From: Endozoicomonas acroporae
Lineage (GTDB): Bacteria > Pseudomonadota > Gammaproteobacteria > Pseudomonadales > Endozoicomonadaceae
Reading direction: 5' to 3'
Assembly: GCF_002864045.1 (NCBI RefSeq)
Contig: NZ_PJPV01000024.1
Span: 31,469 to 95,468, forward strand
DNA length: 64,000 nt
Below the pieces are notes generated by a model, which worked only from the letters and a program-made list of their open reading frames with translations, searched no databases and was not told where the DNA came from. The translations under genes were made by a program, and so were the position numbers. Within the stretch, counting starts at the first letter, position 1, and each line of letters opens with the position of its first letter. Of this stretch, positions 55,229 through 64,000 are shown one piece after another.

Positions 55229-56578
55229 ATGAGCAAAAAACTGTATATCAAAACCCATGGTTGCCAGATGAACGAGTACGATTCCGCCCGTATGGCTGAT
55301 CTGCTCGGCGAGACCCATACCCTGGAGCTGACGGACAATCCGGAAGAGGCGGATGTCCTGCTGGTAAACACCTGCTCCGTGCGGGAAAAAGCCCAGGAAA
55401 AGCTGTTCCACCAGCTGGGTCGCTGGCGAAAACTGAAAGAGAAAAACCCGGACCTGATCATCGGCGTTGGCGGCTGCGTTGCCAGCCAGGAAGGTGATGA
55501 GATCCGTAAACGGGCACCCCAGGTTGATGTGGTGTTTGGCCCGCAGACCCTGCACCGTTTGCCGGAAATGATTGATGCCAGCAAGGCCAACCATATTCCC
55601 GTGGTGGACGTTACCTTCCCGGAAATTGAAAAGTTTGACCGTTTGCCGGAACCCAGTGTGGATGGTCCAACGGCGTTTGTCTCCATTATGGAAGGCTGTG
55701 ACAAGTACTGCACTTACTGCATCGTTCCTTATACCCGTGGTGCGGAAATCAGCCGCCCCATGGATGACGTTATTGCTGAATGTTATGGCCTGGCGGAAAA
55801 AGGCGTTCGGGAAATCAACCTGCTGGGGCAAAACGTCAACGCCTATCGCGGTGAAAAACACGATGGTACGGTCTGTGACCTGGCGGAATTGATCACGGTG
55901 GTGGCTGCCATTGACGGGATTGACCGTATCCGCTTTACCACCTCTCACCCACTGGAGTTTTCCGACAGCCTGGTCAATGTCTACGCCGAAGTGCCCGAGC
56001 TGGTCAGCCATCTGCACCTGCCGGTTCAGAGTGGTTCTGACCGGGTCCTGCAACTGATGAAACGGGAGCACACCACAGCAGACTACCTGAAGAAAATACG
56101 ACAGCTGCTGGCTATCCGCCCTGACCTGAAGCTCTCCTCGGACTTTATTGTCGGCTTCCCGGGAGAAACCGATCAGGACTTTGCAGACACCATGAACCTG
56201 ATTGCGGAAGTGGGCTTTGACGCCTCGTTCAGTTTTATCTTCAGCAAACGCCCCGGTACTCCCGCCGCCGACATGAAAGACAATGTTCCCGAGGAAGTGA
56301 AGAAACAGCGCCTGCAGATTTTGCAGAACCGCATTAATCAGCAGGTTATTCAGATCAGCCGTCGTCTGGTTGGCAGCACCCGGAAGATCCTGGTGACCGG
56401 TTACTCCAGGAAAGATCCGGGACAATTATCAGGGCGTACCGAGTGCAACCGGGTAGTGAATTTCCAGTGTGCTGACCCTCGCCTGATTGGCCACTTTGCG
56501 GATGTCGAGATTGTTGAAGCGTTGCCGCACTCTCTGCGTGGTACGCTGATCAGTTCCGAGCTGGACAGCGTGGCCTGA
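55229..56578 (+). CDS. miaB: tRNA-2-methylthio-N6-dimethylallyladenosine synthase
   Basis: The start at 55229 ([20 protein letters not shown]) matches MiaB directly. An earlier GTG at 55181 is inside a repeat relic and is rejected. The 449-residue enzyme has the N-terminal cluster cysteines ([24 protein letters not shown]), the radical SAM motif [15 protein letters not shown] and a C-terminal TRAM-like region. It methylthiolates A37 of tRNAs reading UNN codons. It opens the conserved miaB-phoH-ybeY-corC-lnt cluster. Confidence 0.96.
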   Translation: MSKKLYIKTHGCQMNEYDSARMADLLGETHTLELTDNPEEADVLLVNTCSVREKAQEKLFHQLGRWRKLKEKNPDLIIGVGGCVASQEGDEIRKRAPQVDVVFGPQTLHRLPEMIDASKANHIPVVDVTFPEIEKFDRLPEPSVDGPTAFVSIMEGCDKYCTYCIVPYTRGAEISRPMDDVIAECYGLAEKGVREINLLGQNVNAYRGEKHDGTVCDLAELITVVAAIDGIDRIRFTTSHPLEFSDSLVNVYAEVPELVSHLHLPVQSGSDRVLQLMKREHTTADYLKKIRQLLAIRPDLKLSSDFIVGFPGETDQDFADTMNLIAEVGFDASFSFIFSKRPGTPAADMKDNVPEEVKKQRLQILQNRINQQVIQISRRLVGSTRKILVTGYSRKDPGQLSGRTECNRVVNFQCADPRLIGHFADVEIVEALPHSLRGTLISSELDSVA

Positions 56579-56582
56579 GAAA

Positions 56583-56601
56583 AAGAGGCGTAATGCCTCT
56601 T
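56583..56601 (+). terminator. Hairpin after miaB
   Basis: AAGAGGC, GTAAT and GCCTCTT form a seven-base stem five bases after the miaB stop. No T-run follows, so it may be only a weak or partial terminator within the cluster. Confidence 0.4.
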
Positions 56602-56679
56602 ATTCCTGACTGGCTTACATTCAGAGACCATCGTAATATCTTACCTGAATCCACTTGTAGTAAAGGCTAAACACTGACT

Positions 56680-57849
56680 TTGAATACCAAAACACAAGGA
56701 CAGGACTCTTCCGGAAGTAACAACGCCTCTGGCCATCATGCCACTGATCAAAACGTCTGCCGCTTCTCTCTTGAGCCTGATGAGCCACAAAGGTTCGCCG
56801 AACTCTGTGGGCAATTCAACCAGCACCTGAAACAGATCGAAGAACGTCTCGGTGTCACCATCCGTCATCGTGGTAATGTCTTTGCCATCCAGGGTGACAA
56901 TGGCCGAGCTGAGGTAGCGGGCGAAGTAGTCAAGCGACTGTTCAGAGAAACCGGTAAGGACAACCCCCTCAGCCCGAACACGGTTCACCTGTTCCTGCAG
57001 GAATCGGCCATTGAGTGGATACACGAAGAACCCGAAGACAAGCTGATCTCTCTGCGTACCCGCAAAGGCCTGATTACGCCCCGGGGCCCTAACCAGCAAA
57101 GTTATGTAAAGTCGATTCTGCAGCACGACATCAATTTCGGTATCGGCCCTGCGGGTACCGGGAAAACCTACCTGGCCGTTGCCGCTGCGGTACAGGCCCT
57201 GGAAGAAGAACAGATCCGTCGCATTCTGCTGGTGCGTCCTGCGGTGGAAGCGGGAGAAAAACTGGGCTTTCTGCCTGGCGACCTGTCCCAGAAAATCGAT
57301 CCTTATCTCAGGCCTCTCTACGATGCCCTGTATGAAATGCTGGGGTTTGAGCGGGTTGACCGACTGATAGAGAAAAATGTGATTGAAGTTGCCCCGCTGG
57401 CCTATATGCGGGGTCGTACACTCAATAATTCATTTATTATTCTCGATGAGTCCCAGAATACCACTCAGGAGCAGATGAAGATGTTCCTGACCCGTATCGG
57501 CTTTGGCTCTACCGCCGTGATTACCGGTGATATCACCCAGGTTGACCTGCCCCGGGGGACACGCTCCGGTCTGGCCAGTGCCATTGACGTCCTCAAAGGG
57601 GTCGACGGTATCGGCTTTACCTGGTTTAACGCCAAGGATGTGGTACGCCATCCCCTGGTACAACGGATCGTGCAGGCCTATGACCGTTTCGACAAACTGA
57701 CCCAGGAGCAGTCAACAGGAAAGCATTCCCGACCGGGTAAGCAACCTCCTGCTCACCAACCTGCTCGCTCTCATCTGGCTGAAGGCTCTTTACCAGCTGA
57801 AGGCTCTTTACCAGCTGAAGGCTCTTCATCACCCAGAGGCGCACCATAA
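56680..57849 (+). CDS. ybeZ: PhoH-family ATPase (YbeZ)
   Basis: The 389-residue product has an N-terminal RNA-binding-like part ([20 protein letters not shown]) and a PhoH ATPase core with Walker [10 protein letters not shown] and Walker [10 protein letters not shown]. It is longer than E. coli YbeZ (about 346). The C-terminal extension contains three copies of [11 protein letters not shown] from an 18-base tandem repeat (57778-57828). A TTG at 56680 is the likely start. It precedes ybeY with a one-base overlap and is thought to act with YbeY in RNA metabolism. Confidence 0.92.
   Translation: MNTKTQGQDSSGSNNASGHHATDQNVCRFSLEPDEPQRFAELCGQFNQHLKQIEERLGVTIRHRGNVFAIQGDNGRAEVAGEVVKRLFRETGKDNPLSPNTVHLFLQESAIEWIHEEPEDKLISLRTRKGLITPRGPNQQSYVKSILQHDINFGIGPAGTGKTYLAVAAAVQALEEEQIRRILLVRPAVEAGEKLGFLPGDLSQKIDPYLRPLYDALYEMLGFERVDRLIEKNVIEVAPLAYMRGRTLNNSFIILDESQNTTQEQMKMFLTRIGFGSTAVITGDITQVDLPRGTRSGLASAIDVLKGVDGIGFTWFNAKDVVRHPLVQRIVQAYDRFDKLTQEQSTGKHSRPGKQPPAHQPARSHLAEGSLPAEGSLPAEGSSSPRGAP
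57778..57828 (+). repeat. 18-base tandem repeat in the 3' end of the PhoH-type gene
   Basis: GCTGAAGGCTCTTTACCA is repeated about three times, encoding AEGSLP. The unit is a multiple of three, so copy-number changes keep the frame. It makes a flexible C-terminal tail. Confidence 0.75.
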
Positions 57850-58316
57850 TGGCCTCGATTCATATCGATGTGATGATTAACAGCTGCAGCACACAGCTTC
57901 CCGAACAGAGTGAGCTGGAAAAGTGGGCCGCAGCTGCCGTTGGCCAGCTCCGTCAGGAAGCTGAAATCAGCCTCCTGATCGTCGATGAAGATGAAGGTGC
58001 CGAGCTGAATCGGCAATGGCGGGGCAAGGAAGGGCCAACCAATGTACTGTCCTTTCCTTCCGATCTGCCTGCCGAACTGGAGTTGCCATTACTGGGTGAT
58101 TTGATTATCTGTGTCCCTGTTGTTGAGCAGGAAGCTATTGAGCAGAAAAAAAGTCTCAATTCCCACTGGGCTCATATGATGGTTCATGGCACACTGCACT
58201 TGCTTGGCTACGATCACATTGACGATCAGGACGCCGAAGAAATGGAGTCTCTGGAGACGGAAATTCTTGGTCAGCTCGGCTATCCTGATCCCTATCAGGA
58301 CAGAGAGTCATCCTGA
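57849..58316 (+). CDS. ybeY: Endoribonuclease YbeY
   Basis: The 155-residue product has the zinc motif [11 protein letters not shown] (H-x3-H-x5-H) and the typical [11 protein letters not shown] block. It takes part in 16S rRNA 3'-end maturation and ribosome quality control. The ATG shares one base with the preceding stop. Confidence 0.96.
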   Translation: MASIHIDVMINSCSTQLPEQSELEKWAAAAVGQLRQEAEISLLIVDEDEGAELNRQWRGKEGPTNVLSFPSDLPAELELPLLGDLIICVPVVEQEAIEQKKSLNSHWAHMMVHGTLHLLGYDHIDDQDAEEMESLETEILGQLGYPDPYQDRESS

Positions 58317-58395
58317 CAGGCTTTGGATCACGTTTAACACATTCATCAGTAAACCGCCCACCGGGAGGTGGGCATAGCCGTGAAGACAGAGGGCA

Positions 58396-59238
58396 ATGAG
58401 CGACGACCATTCGACGGAAGATCATCCGTCACCATCATGGATGGACAAACTGACCAGCATATTTCACCAGGACCCCAAAGACCGCAACGCGCTGCTGGGC
58501 ATACTGCGAGATGCCGGAAGCCGGGGCATGCTCGATGATGAAGCGCTAAGCATCATCGAAGGCGCTGTTCAGGTCGCGGACATGCAGGTTCGTGAAATCA
58601 TGATCCCCCGCTCCCAGATGGTCTGTGTGGATGAAGACCAGAACCCGGAAGAGTTCCTGCCCCAGGTTATTGAGTCGGCCCACTCCCGCTTCCCGGTTAT
58701 TGGCGATACCAAAGATGAAGTTATCGGTATTCTGCTGGCCAAGGATCTGCTGCCGTTGATTCTTAACACCGGTGGCAAATTCAATATCAAGAACCATTTA
58801 CGACCAGCGACTTTTATCCCGGAAAGCAAACGCCTGAATGTTTTGCTCAGGGAGTTTCGCACCAACCGTAACCACATGGCTATCGTTATTGATGAATTTG
58901 GTGGCGTTGCCGGACTGGTCACCATTGAGGATGTGCTTGAGCAGATTGTTGGCGATATCGAAGATGAAACCGATGTTGATGAAGATACCTTTATCAAACC
59001 GGCGGATGACCTTGAACACGCGTTTATTGTCAAAGCGCTGACGCCCATTGAAGACTTTAACGAGCAGTTTGCCACCAGGTTCCCGGATGACGAGTTTGAT
59101 ACCATTGGTGGTATCGTCATGCAGGAGTTTGGCCATATGCCAACCCGCAATGAATCCGTGGAAATTTCCGGCTTCCGCTTTGATGTACTGAACGCCGATG
59201 GTCGTCGGATTCGACTGTTGCGGGTAACCCCCTGCTGA
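58396..59238 (+). CDS. corC: CBS-domain protein CorC/YbeX
   Basis: The 280-residue product (E. coli 292) has two CBS segments (VREIMIPRSQMVCVDEDQNP and RNHMAIVIDEFGGVAGLVTI) and a C-terminal CorC/HlyC domain (GFRFDVLNADGRRIRLLRV). It is linked to magnesium/cobalt efflux and ribosome homeostasis. Its TGA overlaps the lnt ATG by one base. Confidence 0.95.
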   Translation: MSDDHSTEDHPSPSWMDKLTSIFHQDPKDRNALLGILRDAGSRGMLDDEALSIIEGAVQVADMQVREIMIPRSQMVCVDEDQNPEEFLPQVIESAHSRFPVIGDTKDEVIGILLAKDLLPLILNTGGKFNIKNHLRPATFIPESKRLNVLLREFRTNRNHMAIVIDEFGGVAGLVTIEDVLEQIVGDIEDETDVDEDTFIKPADDLEHAFIVKALTPIEDFNEQFATRFPDDEFDTIGGIVMQEFGHMPTRNESVEISGFRFDVLNADGRRIRLLRVTPC

Positions 59239-60800
59239 TGCCTGCTGCGACTTCCCGTTCATCTCTTCAGGTTGTGGTGCGCTACCTGCTGTCGCTGGCC
59301 GCAGGTGCGGCCATGCCCCTGGGCTTCAGCCCTTTTGACTTCTGGCCAGTTCCCATGCTGGCTGTTGGCATGATCTTTCTTTTGACCCGAACATTACCCA
59401 TCAAGACCGCAACAATGTGCGGTTTTCTTTTTGGCGTCGGGATGTTTGGGGCCGGCACATCATGGATATACGTCAGTATCCATGAATTTGGGGCCGCTTC
59501 CCCCATGCTGGCCGGACTGCTGACCGGGCTTTTTGTCCTGGGCATTTCCGCCCTGATGATCATGCCGACCTTCCTGCTTTACAGCTGGCTTAATCAGCGA
59601 AAAGCCGGGGCACTGCCACCCTGGCAGCAGGCACTGATGTTTTCAGGGCTCTGGGTGCTGTTTGAGTGGGTGCGCAGCTGGTTGCTGACTGGCTTTCCGT
59701 GGCTGTTATCGGGCTATGCACTTCTGGACACGCCCTTTGCTGCGCTGGCTCCCGTTATCGGAACCTATGGCTTAAGCCTGCTGATGGTAGCCACAGCCTG
59801 CCTGTTGTTTGCCCTGATTATTCCGGCTAAACAACAGCAGCGAACACCCCATATTATTGCTTTATTCATCGCCCTGGCAGGTTGGGGGCTTTCGTGGCCG
59901 CTCAACAACATTACATGGACAGAAAAAACCGGCGATATCTCCTTCAGCGCGGTGCAGGGAAATATCCCCCAAAACCTGAAGTGGGACCCTGACTTTATTC
60001 ACACCACCATCATTAATTACATTGGCCTGAGTGAAGACCAGTGGCAGCAGGAATTGATTGTCTGGCCGGAAAATGCCATTCCACTGTTTTATAACCGTGC
60101 CCGGGGCTTGATGGCCCAGCTGGACAGACTGGCCCGTCAGAATAACAGTACATTAATTCTTGGTATGCCAGTGGATGATAATGCTGGCAGCGAAACCCGT
60201 TACTTCAACAGCATTCTGTCTCTGGGAGAAGGCTATTTACCCGCAGACGGCCCCGGCCGCTACGACAAGCAGAAGCTGGTGCCATTTGGTGAGTACGTTC
60301 CCATGGATTCCCTGCTGCGCGGGCTGATTGATTTTTTTAATCTGCCCATGTCGGAATTCTCCCGTGGAGACTCAGAACAGACCTTACTCAAGGCGGGCGA
60401 GGTAACCATTGCCCCTTATATCTGTTATGAGGCGGTTTACCCGGACTTTGTCGCACAAATGGCGCAAGAGAGTGGGCTGCTGATTACCATCAGCAACGAT
60501 ACCTGGTTTGGCAAATCCATTGGCCCTGTCCAGCATTTCCAGATTGCCCGGATGCGAGCCCTGGAAACCGGACGCTTTATGATCCGGGCCACCAATGACG
60601 GCATTACCGCCCTGATTGATGAAAAGGGACGTGTGGTAAAAACGATTCCACGCTTTACCCATGGTGTTTTGTCAGCAACCGCAGAGGTTCGGACCGGGCA
60701 GACGCCGTTTATGGTCTACGGCTCCTGGCTGGTGTTATTACATGGCTTTCTGATGGTTATACTACCGCTGTATTTTAATCTTCGGAAAAGACGTCAATAA
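59238..60800 (+). CDS. lnt: Apolipoprotein N-acyltransferase
   Basis: The 520-residue integral membrane enzyme (E. coli 512) has several N-terminal helices and a periplasmic nitrilase-like domain. Catalytic blocks are WPENAIP (Glu), KLVPFGEYVP (Lys) and PYICYEAVYPDF (Cys). It adds the third acyl chain to lipoproteins. It closes the cluster; a hairpin follows. Confidence 0.96.
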   Translation: MPAATSRSSLQVVVRYLLSLAAGAAMPLGFSPFDFWPVPMLAVGMIFLLTRTLPIKTATMCGFLFGVGMFGAGTSWIYVSIHEFGAASPMLAGLLTGLFVLGISALMIMPTFLLYSWLNQRKAGALPPWQQALMFSGLWVLFEWVRSWLLTGFPWLLSGYALLDTPFAALAPVIGTYGLSLLMVATACLLFALIIPAKQQQRTPHIIALFIALAGWGLSWPLNNITWTEKTGDISFSAVQGNIPQNLKWDPDFIHTTIINYIGLSEDQWQQELIVWPENAIPLFYNRARGLMAQLDRLARQNNSTLILGMPVDDNAGSETRYFNSILSLGEGYLPADGPGRYDKQKLVPFGEYVPMDSLLRGLIDFFNLPMSEFSRGDSEQTLLKAGEVTIAPYICYEAVYPDFVAQMAQESGLLITISNDTWFGKSIGPVQHFQIARMRALETGRFMIRATNDGITALIDEKGRVVKTIPRFTHGVLSATAEVRTGQTPFMVYGSWLVLLHGFLMVILPLYFNLRKRRQ

Positions 60801-60830
60801 AGTGAAGCAATATTGCAGAAAACCGGTTGC

Positions 60831-60872
60831 TTTACTTCGCTGTCATTCCAAATAGAGTGACAGCGGAGTAAA
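60831..60872. terminator. Terminator-like hairpin after lnt
   Basis: TTTACTTCGCTGTCA (60831-60845) pairs with TGACAGCGGAGTAAA (60858-60872), a 15-base stem with one mismatch, followed by a short T-rich stretch (ATTTTTAAAAC). It is the most convincing terminator in the window. Confidence 0.7.
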
Positions 60873-61096
60873 CCGAAAGATTTTTAAAACAGCCTCTTAA
60901 TGCCTCCCCCCCCTGAAAAGAACAAGGTGTTATCGCAACTAACTAAACGGTTAGTGATTTATGTCAACGCAAATTGCTAATTTAATACCGTTGACAAATA
61001 ACTCAGCATTAATGAACGGAAAACCTTGAGTATACATCGGGCCAGGCTGGAAACTGGCCTTTTATGGTTTTCCATAAGATAGCTTAAGGAGAAGAC

Positions 61097-61408
61097 ATGA
61101 AAACATTATTATTACTAATCAGTATAATCACAGCCAATACCTCTATGGCCTCAGTCATTATTACCGACTGGTATCGCATAAATGGTTCGGGAGCAGAAGT
61201 TTGTTTTAGAATATTCCCTTCTTCAGGTCAGCCTGAACTTGTCAGAGTGACAGTAGATAAGGGACATAGCAAAGAATCCCATTATTTAACCTGGGTAACG
61301 TCTGATGAAAAATATTGCAAGGTGGTTGCAACGAGCAAAGGTCGGGTTGAAGTTCAACAACACAATACTGCCGAGTCAGATTCGAAATATTTTAATCTTT
61401 TTCATTAA
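61097..61408 (+). CDS. Small secreted protein, unknown function
   Basis: The 103-residue product has a clear signal peptide (MKTLLLLISIITANTSMA) and two cysteines in the mature part (EVCFRIF and EKYCKVV) that could form a disulfide. AAGGAG upstream supports the start. I do not recognise the family. It is isolated between a terminator-like hairpin and a MITE. Confidence 0.6.
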   Translation: MKTLLLLISIITANTSMASVIITDWYRINGSGAEVCFRIFPSSGQPELVRVTVDKGHSKESHYLTWVTSDEKYCKVVATSKGRVEVQQHNTAESDSKYFNLFH

Positions 61409-61420
61409 TAGAAATTTTTC

Positions 61421-61440
61421 AACCGGCCCTATGGCCGGTT
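61421..61440 (+). terminator. Hairpin after the small secreted protein gene
   Basis: AACCGGCC, CTAT and GGCCGGTT form a perfect eight-base stem 12 bases after the stop. A run of six T lies about ten bases further on. This suggests termination, with the T-run further than usual. Confidence 0.55.
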
Positions 61441-61506
61441 CTACTGACTGGTTTTTTCTGTTTATTTTAATGCCTGAAAATAAAAAAATAATGGCGAAAT
61501 CCCGAC

Positions 61507-61663
61507 CTAAGGAGTTGTCTGGAAATAACTTCCCTATTTTCATTGCCTGACTCCGTTCGGACTGAGCTTGTCGAAGTTCGGTGGCACGACCCTTCGATAC
61601 TTCGACAAGCTCAGCACTCAGGGTGAACGGAAATCGGGAACTTATTAAAAGACAATTCCTAAG
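61507..61663. mobile_element. 157-bp MITE with REP core
   Basis: Imperfect 28-base inverted ends (left CTAAGGAGTTGTCTGGAAAT; right, reverse-complemented, CTTAGGAATTGTCTTTTAAT) flank a core made of the common CTTCGACAAGCTCAG-type stems. The right end overlaps the stop codon of the ankyrin-like gene. The terminal sequence differs from the other families here. Confidence 0.7.
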
Positions 61664-62633
61664 GAGCCATTGTCCTCCCAAGAGCGACGCCTCTGATTAA
61701 ATCCATCTCCTGCTCAAATCGTTCAAACGCAACGATAAGTTCAGACACTATCGTTTCCAGCCTGCTCTGTCTTACATCTTCTTCCAGCCCGGATAATCCC
61801 AGATATTCCACAACATAACCCATTATCTGATCAATCATCTGCTCATCAGGCTTGAGATGATCCAATGGCGAATTACCCTGGTTATCCAGATTTCCCAAAC
61901 TCGGCCAGGCTCCTTCTGCTAACAATAATGCAAATACTTTAACCCTCTCGGGATGTTCACTTCTGCCTGCGTGATGAAGTGGTCTTACACCCGCATTGGT
62001 CGGATGATTGATGGCGATTTGATAGTCAGGGTCAGCCCTGAACATATCACAGTACCACCGCACAACCTCCTCCCTGCCACCGGCTGCCAGATTGAACCGG
62101 TTATTACCCGTATTATTGGCAGCCTGTCCCTTTAAATCCCCCGGAGTTAATATTGCCTTGATGGATCGAAACAGTTGGTGATATTCCGCCCGCAGCGCTT
62201 CGGGAGCACTGTTTAACAGAAAAACCAGTATTTGATCCGGACAGTCCCGGTTGATTGCCGGACCCACTTTACCAGCAACTTCATAGGCAATTTCATCGAC
62301 TGATCTGGCCCCATTGGGCTCATTAAACAGTGATACAATCCGCTCACGGGAAACTGAATTACAAATCACCTGAAATGCCTGAGAATCTGCTGCAGCACAT
62401 GCCCAATGAAGAGGGTTCATGCCAAAAGGGCACTCAACATCCCTGCCAATACGTAATGCTTCAACAGCCATAGAAGCCAGAGGTTTTGCCTTATCAGCAA
62501 AATCAGATACGTGTCGGCACCTGGAAAAATCAAGCACCTCTTGCTCCATAGTTGAAGCAATTCCACCACTGGCAATCGCCTCTCCAGACACATGTCTGTA
62601 CGGATCAACAGGCTGAGTTACGGGGGCATCCAT
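61659..62633 (-). CDS. Ankyrin-repeat-like protein
   Basis: The product has about 324 residues from the ATG at 62633, with AGAGGA seven bases upstream; a TTG one codon earlier is rejected. Two ankyrin-type units are clear, GMNPLHWACAAADSQAFQVI and NAGVRPLHHAGRSEHPERVK, the second followed by NLDNQGNSPLDHLKPDEQMI. Ankyrin repeats mediate protein contacts and are frequent in host-associated bacteria. The reading frame ends inside the terminal repeat of the adjacent MITE, so the C terminus may be shortened. No signal peptide is present. Confidence 0.75.
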   Translation of the reverse strand: MDAPVTQPVDPYRHVSGEAIASGGIASTMEQEVLDFSRCRHVSDFADKAKPLASMAVEALRIGRDVECPFGMNPLHWACAAADSQAFQVICNSVSRERIVSLFNEPNGARSVDEIAYEVAGKVGPAINRDCPDQILVFLLNSAPEALRAEYHQLFRSIKAILTPGDLKGQAANNTGNNRFNLAAGGREEVVRWYCDMFRADPDYQIAINHPTNAGVRPLHHAGRSEHPERVKVFALLLAEGAWPSLGNLDNQGNSPLDHLKPDEQMIDQIMGYVVEYLGLSGLEEDVRQSRLETIVSELIVAFERFEQEMDLIRGVALGRTMAP

Positions 62634-62771
62634 CAAAATATCCTCTCGACGCTAAAGTAGTTTGATCTTTTGATTGGCAATCCAGCAAAAAGTTTCGTCC
62701 AACATTCCTTATAAAAAAAATGGAACCGGAAAGTCACTGCAAGGTCAAACGGCGATATTTAAAGTCCAGGT

Positions 62772-63110
62772 GTGCAGGGCCTGCCATTAAATGGCCAGCC
62801 GGTCACAGCGGATGCAGTGGTTCAGAGTTATCAGGTAGCCGGAGCAACACTGGAGCTGACTCGCTTCAAAGCGGAATATTGCCTGAGAGACCTCCTGTTG
62901 AATGACCAGCAGGCCTCGCTGGATGCGGTGGATTATGAACGGGATGGCTGGTTGCTCGAAAACACTATTTTGTATTCTCAGCTGCCATTGAAGACCAAAG
63001 TATTGGAAAGTATCTGGGATAACCAGCAAGTATTAGACGCGTTTAATGAAATACCCGGCGATCATTCCAGGCTGTCCTTCGAGGTTAAACACAACAATCA
63101 GCTGCGATAG
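62772..63110 (+). pseudogene. Fragment of a repeat-built protein
   Basis: The frame begins abruptly in LPLNGQPVTADAVVQSYQVA, followed by GATLELTRFKAEYCLRDLLL. A second, weaker unit (LLLNDQQASLDAV) follows. This looks like 1.3 copies of a roughly 50-residue repeat. The initiator would be a GTG with no ribosome site, so it is probably the surviving 3' end of a longer gene. It ends 13 bases inside the convergent ydcF-like gene. Confidence 0.4.
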
Positions 63111-63778
63111 ATCAGCCAGTACCATAAATACCCGGCGTACTCTCTGAAAGCACGTTCACTGTCGCTCAAATGACGGGCACTGGGCAACCATCGACTGATA
63201 CGAAAATCTTTTGAGGCATTGGCCAGCATACCCGGTGCCGGAATCACCTGAAAACCCGCTCGTTCAAAGCTGAGAACGGCCCTTGGCATATGCCAGCCAT
63301 GGGTCACGAGTAAAACCGACTGAATATCCTCAGGCAGCATTGCACGGGCATACACTGCATTTTCCCAGGTTGTAGTACTTTGATCCTCCAACCACCGGGT
63401 TTCCACAGCAAAATCATGTTTAAGACTTTCTGCCATGATGGCGGCTTCCGGTCGGAAACCGCCACCACTGACCATCACCGGCAGCTCAGTCTGACGGCTC
63501 AGCCATGCGCCATAACGGAGTCGCTCCAGGGTAAACATGGAAGGGCGAAATCCTGACATCTCGGGACTGATACGAGGTAAACCACCACCAAGAATCACCA
63601 CTGCCTGAGGCTCTACAGGTTGTGTTTGCCCCGGCGTAAAGACCGGGTAACGCTCAAGACTGCGAATAAGCAGCGATGCAACCGGCTGGGTTGAGAACAG
63701 ATAAAGAATGACCAGTACCAGCCAGGCAATCCATGACTTAAAAATCAGTCCCATTATGATCAGCCAAATCAGCAACAT
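63098..63778 (-). CDS. YdcF/ElyC-family DUF218 membrane protein
   Basis: The 226-residue product has two N-terminal membrane helices (LLIWLIIMGLIFKSWIAWLV and onward) and a DUF218 domain. VVILGGGLPRISPE, LPVMVSGGGFRPEAAIMAES, EDQSTTTWENAVYARAMLP and LVTHGWHMPRAVLSFERAG are the family blocks. Relatives in E. coli include YdcF and ElyC, the latter linked to envelope biogenesis. Which subgroup this is cannot be decided by eye. Confidence 0.88.
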   Translation of the reverse strand: MLLIWLIIMGLIFKSWIAWLVLVILYLFSTQPVASLLIRSLERYPVFTPGQTQPVEPQAVVILGGGLPRISPEMSGFRPSMFTLERLRYGAWLSRQTELPVMVSGGGFRPEAAIMAESLKHDFAVETRWLEDQSTTTWENAVYARAMLPEDIQSVLLVTHGWHMPRAVLSFERAGFQVIPAPGMLANASKDFRISRWLPSARHLSDSERAFREYAGYLWYWLIYRS

Positions 63779-63802
63779 GAAAAAAGGAGTCCATTTGTTT
63801 TT

Positions 63803-64000
63803 CTAGGAGCCTGTCGGACTTAAGCGTCCGTCTAGGCGACCCCGTAGCGAGGATTGCGAGAAATTGAGGATAAAAATTTCTGCTTCTGAGGAGAATAGCG
63901 GGGCTATTTGACGAAGAAGCAGGAATTTTTAGACCAATTTATCGCAACCGCACGACTGCATGGATGCAGAAGCTAGGGCAACGCAGGAGCAGTTGCCGTG
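63803..64000. mobile_element. MITE of the GCCTGTCCGAGAATAG family, cut by the window edge
   Basis: It begins CTAGGAGCCTGTCGGACTTA. The core TTGAGGATAAAAATTTC and TTTTTAGACCAATTT matches the reverse complement of 51654-51820. The sequence continues to the last base, so its right end is not visible. The terminal bases differ more from the 51654 copy than the core does. Confidence 0.7.

Noticed and set aside
55094..56425. 443-codon open frame antisense to miaB
   Set aside because: It mirrors the MiaB reading frame on the other strand and shows no recognisable protein features; miaB motifs are unambiguous.

Overview
This window looks like the chromosome of a marine, animal-associated gammaproteobacterium, most plausibly of the Endozoicomonas type (Oceanospirillales). 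The assignment is inference. It rests on gammaproteobacterial gene order (miaB-phoH-ybeY-corC-lnt; tyrS, M23 peptidase, anmK; thiE-hemL), a complete maltose/alpha-glucan locus, an unusual load of eukaryote-like protein domains (C2H2 zinc fingers, a START lipid-transfer domain, ankyrin-type repeats), and many short palindromic mobile repeats. No rRNA, tRNA, CRISPR array or intact transposase gene was found.

Layout. 1-3.6 kb: the end of a YdiJ-type FAD/Fe-S dehydrogenase, a DmsD-like chaperone and a methyltransferase. 3.6-26.9 kb: an alpha-glucan region with glgB-glgP on the minus strand, then malEFG-malK, malQ, an outer-membrane barrel, a secreted type I pullulanase, a decayed second malQ, a DUF2244 protein, a LamB-type porin and adhP. 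Together these could debranch external glucan, import maltodextrins and convert them to glucose-1-phosphate and glucose. A decayed patch (14.2-16.1 kb) with repeats, an IS605-like relic and small coupled genes interrupts it. 27-31.7 kb: a YkgJ-like protein, a GNAT/DUF1778 toxin-antitoxin pair, and the three genes of the uncharacterised AmmeMemoRadiSam system. 31.8-37.7 kb: tyrS, a proline-rich membrane protein, an M23 endopeptidase and anmK.

37.9-44.2 kb is the most unusual stretch. It holds two paralogous proteins built from 13-residue KGKA repeats (one frameshifted), a three-finger C2H2 protein with an N-terminal signal-like segment, a secreted GDSL lipase, a STARD10-like START protein and a five-finger C2H2 protein. 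I read it as a candidate host-interaction island. Several of its genes lack an obvious Shine-Dalgarno sequence, and two share an upstream element.

44.4-51.6 kb returns to ordinary genes (ohr/ohrR with a clear operator, a GNAT enzyme, a DAACS transporter, thiE, hemL, DUF4019 and a membrane protein). 51.6-54.5 kb holds two abutting MITE-like repeats and an 806-residue orphan. 54.5-60.8 kb is the conserved DUF1820 / miaB-phoH-ybeY-corC-lnt cluster. 60.8-64 kb holds a small secreted protein, an ankyrin-like protein whose stop codon lies in a repeat end, a fragment of a repeat protein, a YdcF-like protein and one more MITE at the window edge.

At least five palindromic repeat families recur, often at operon joints. 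Residue positions and motif matches were read by eye from the sequence. Family names come from recall of characteristic motifs, not from a search.
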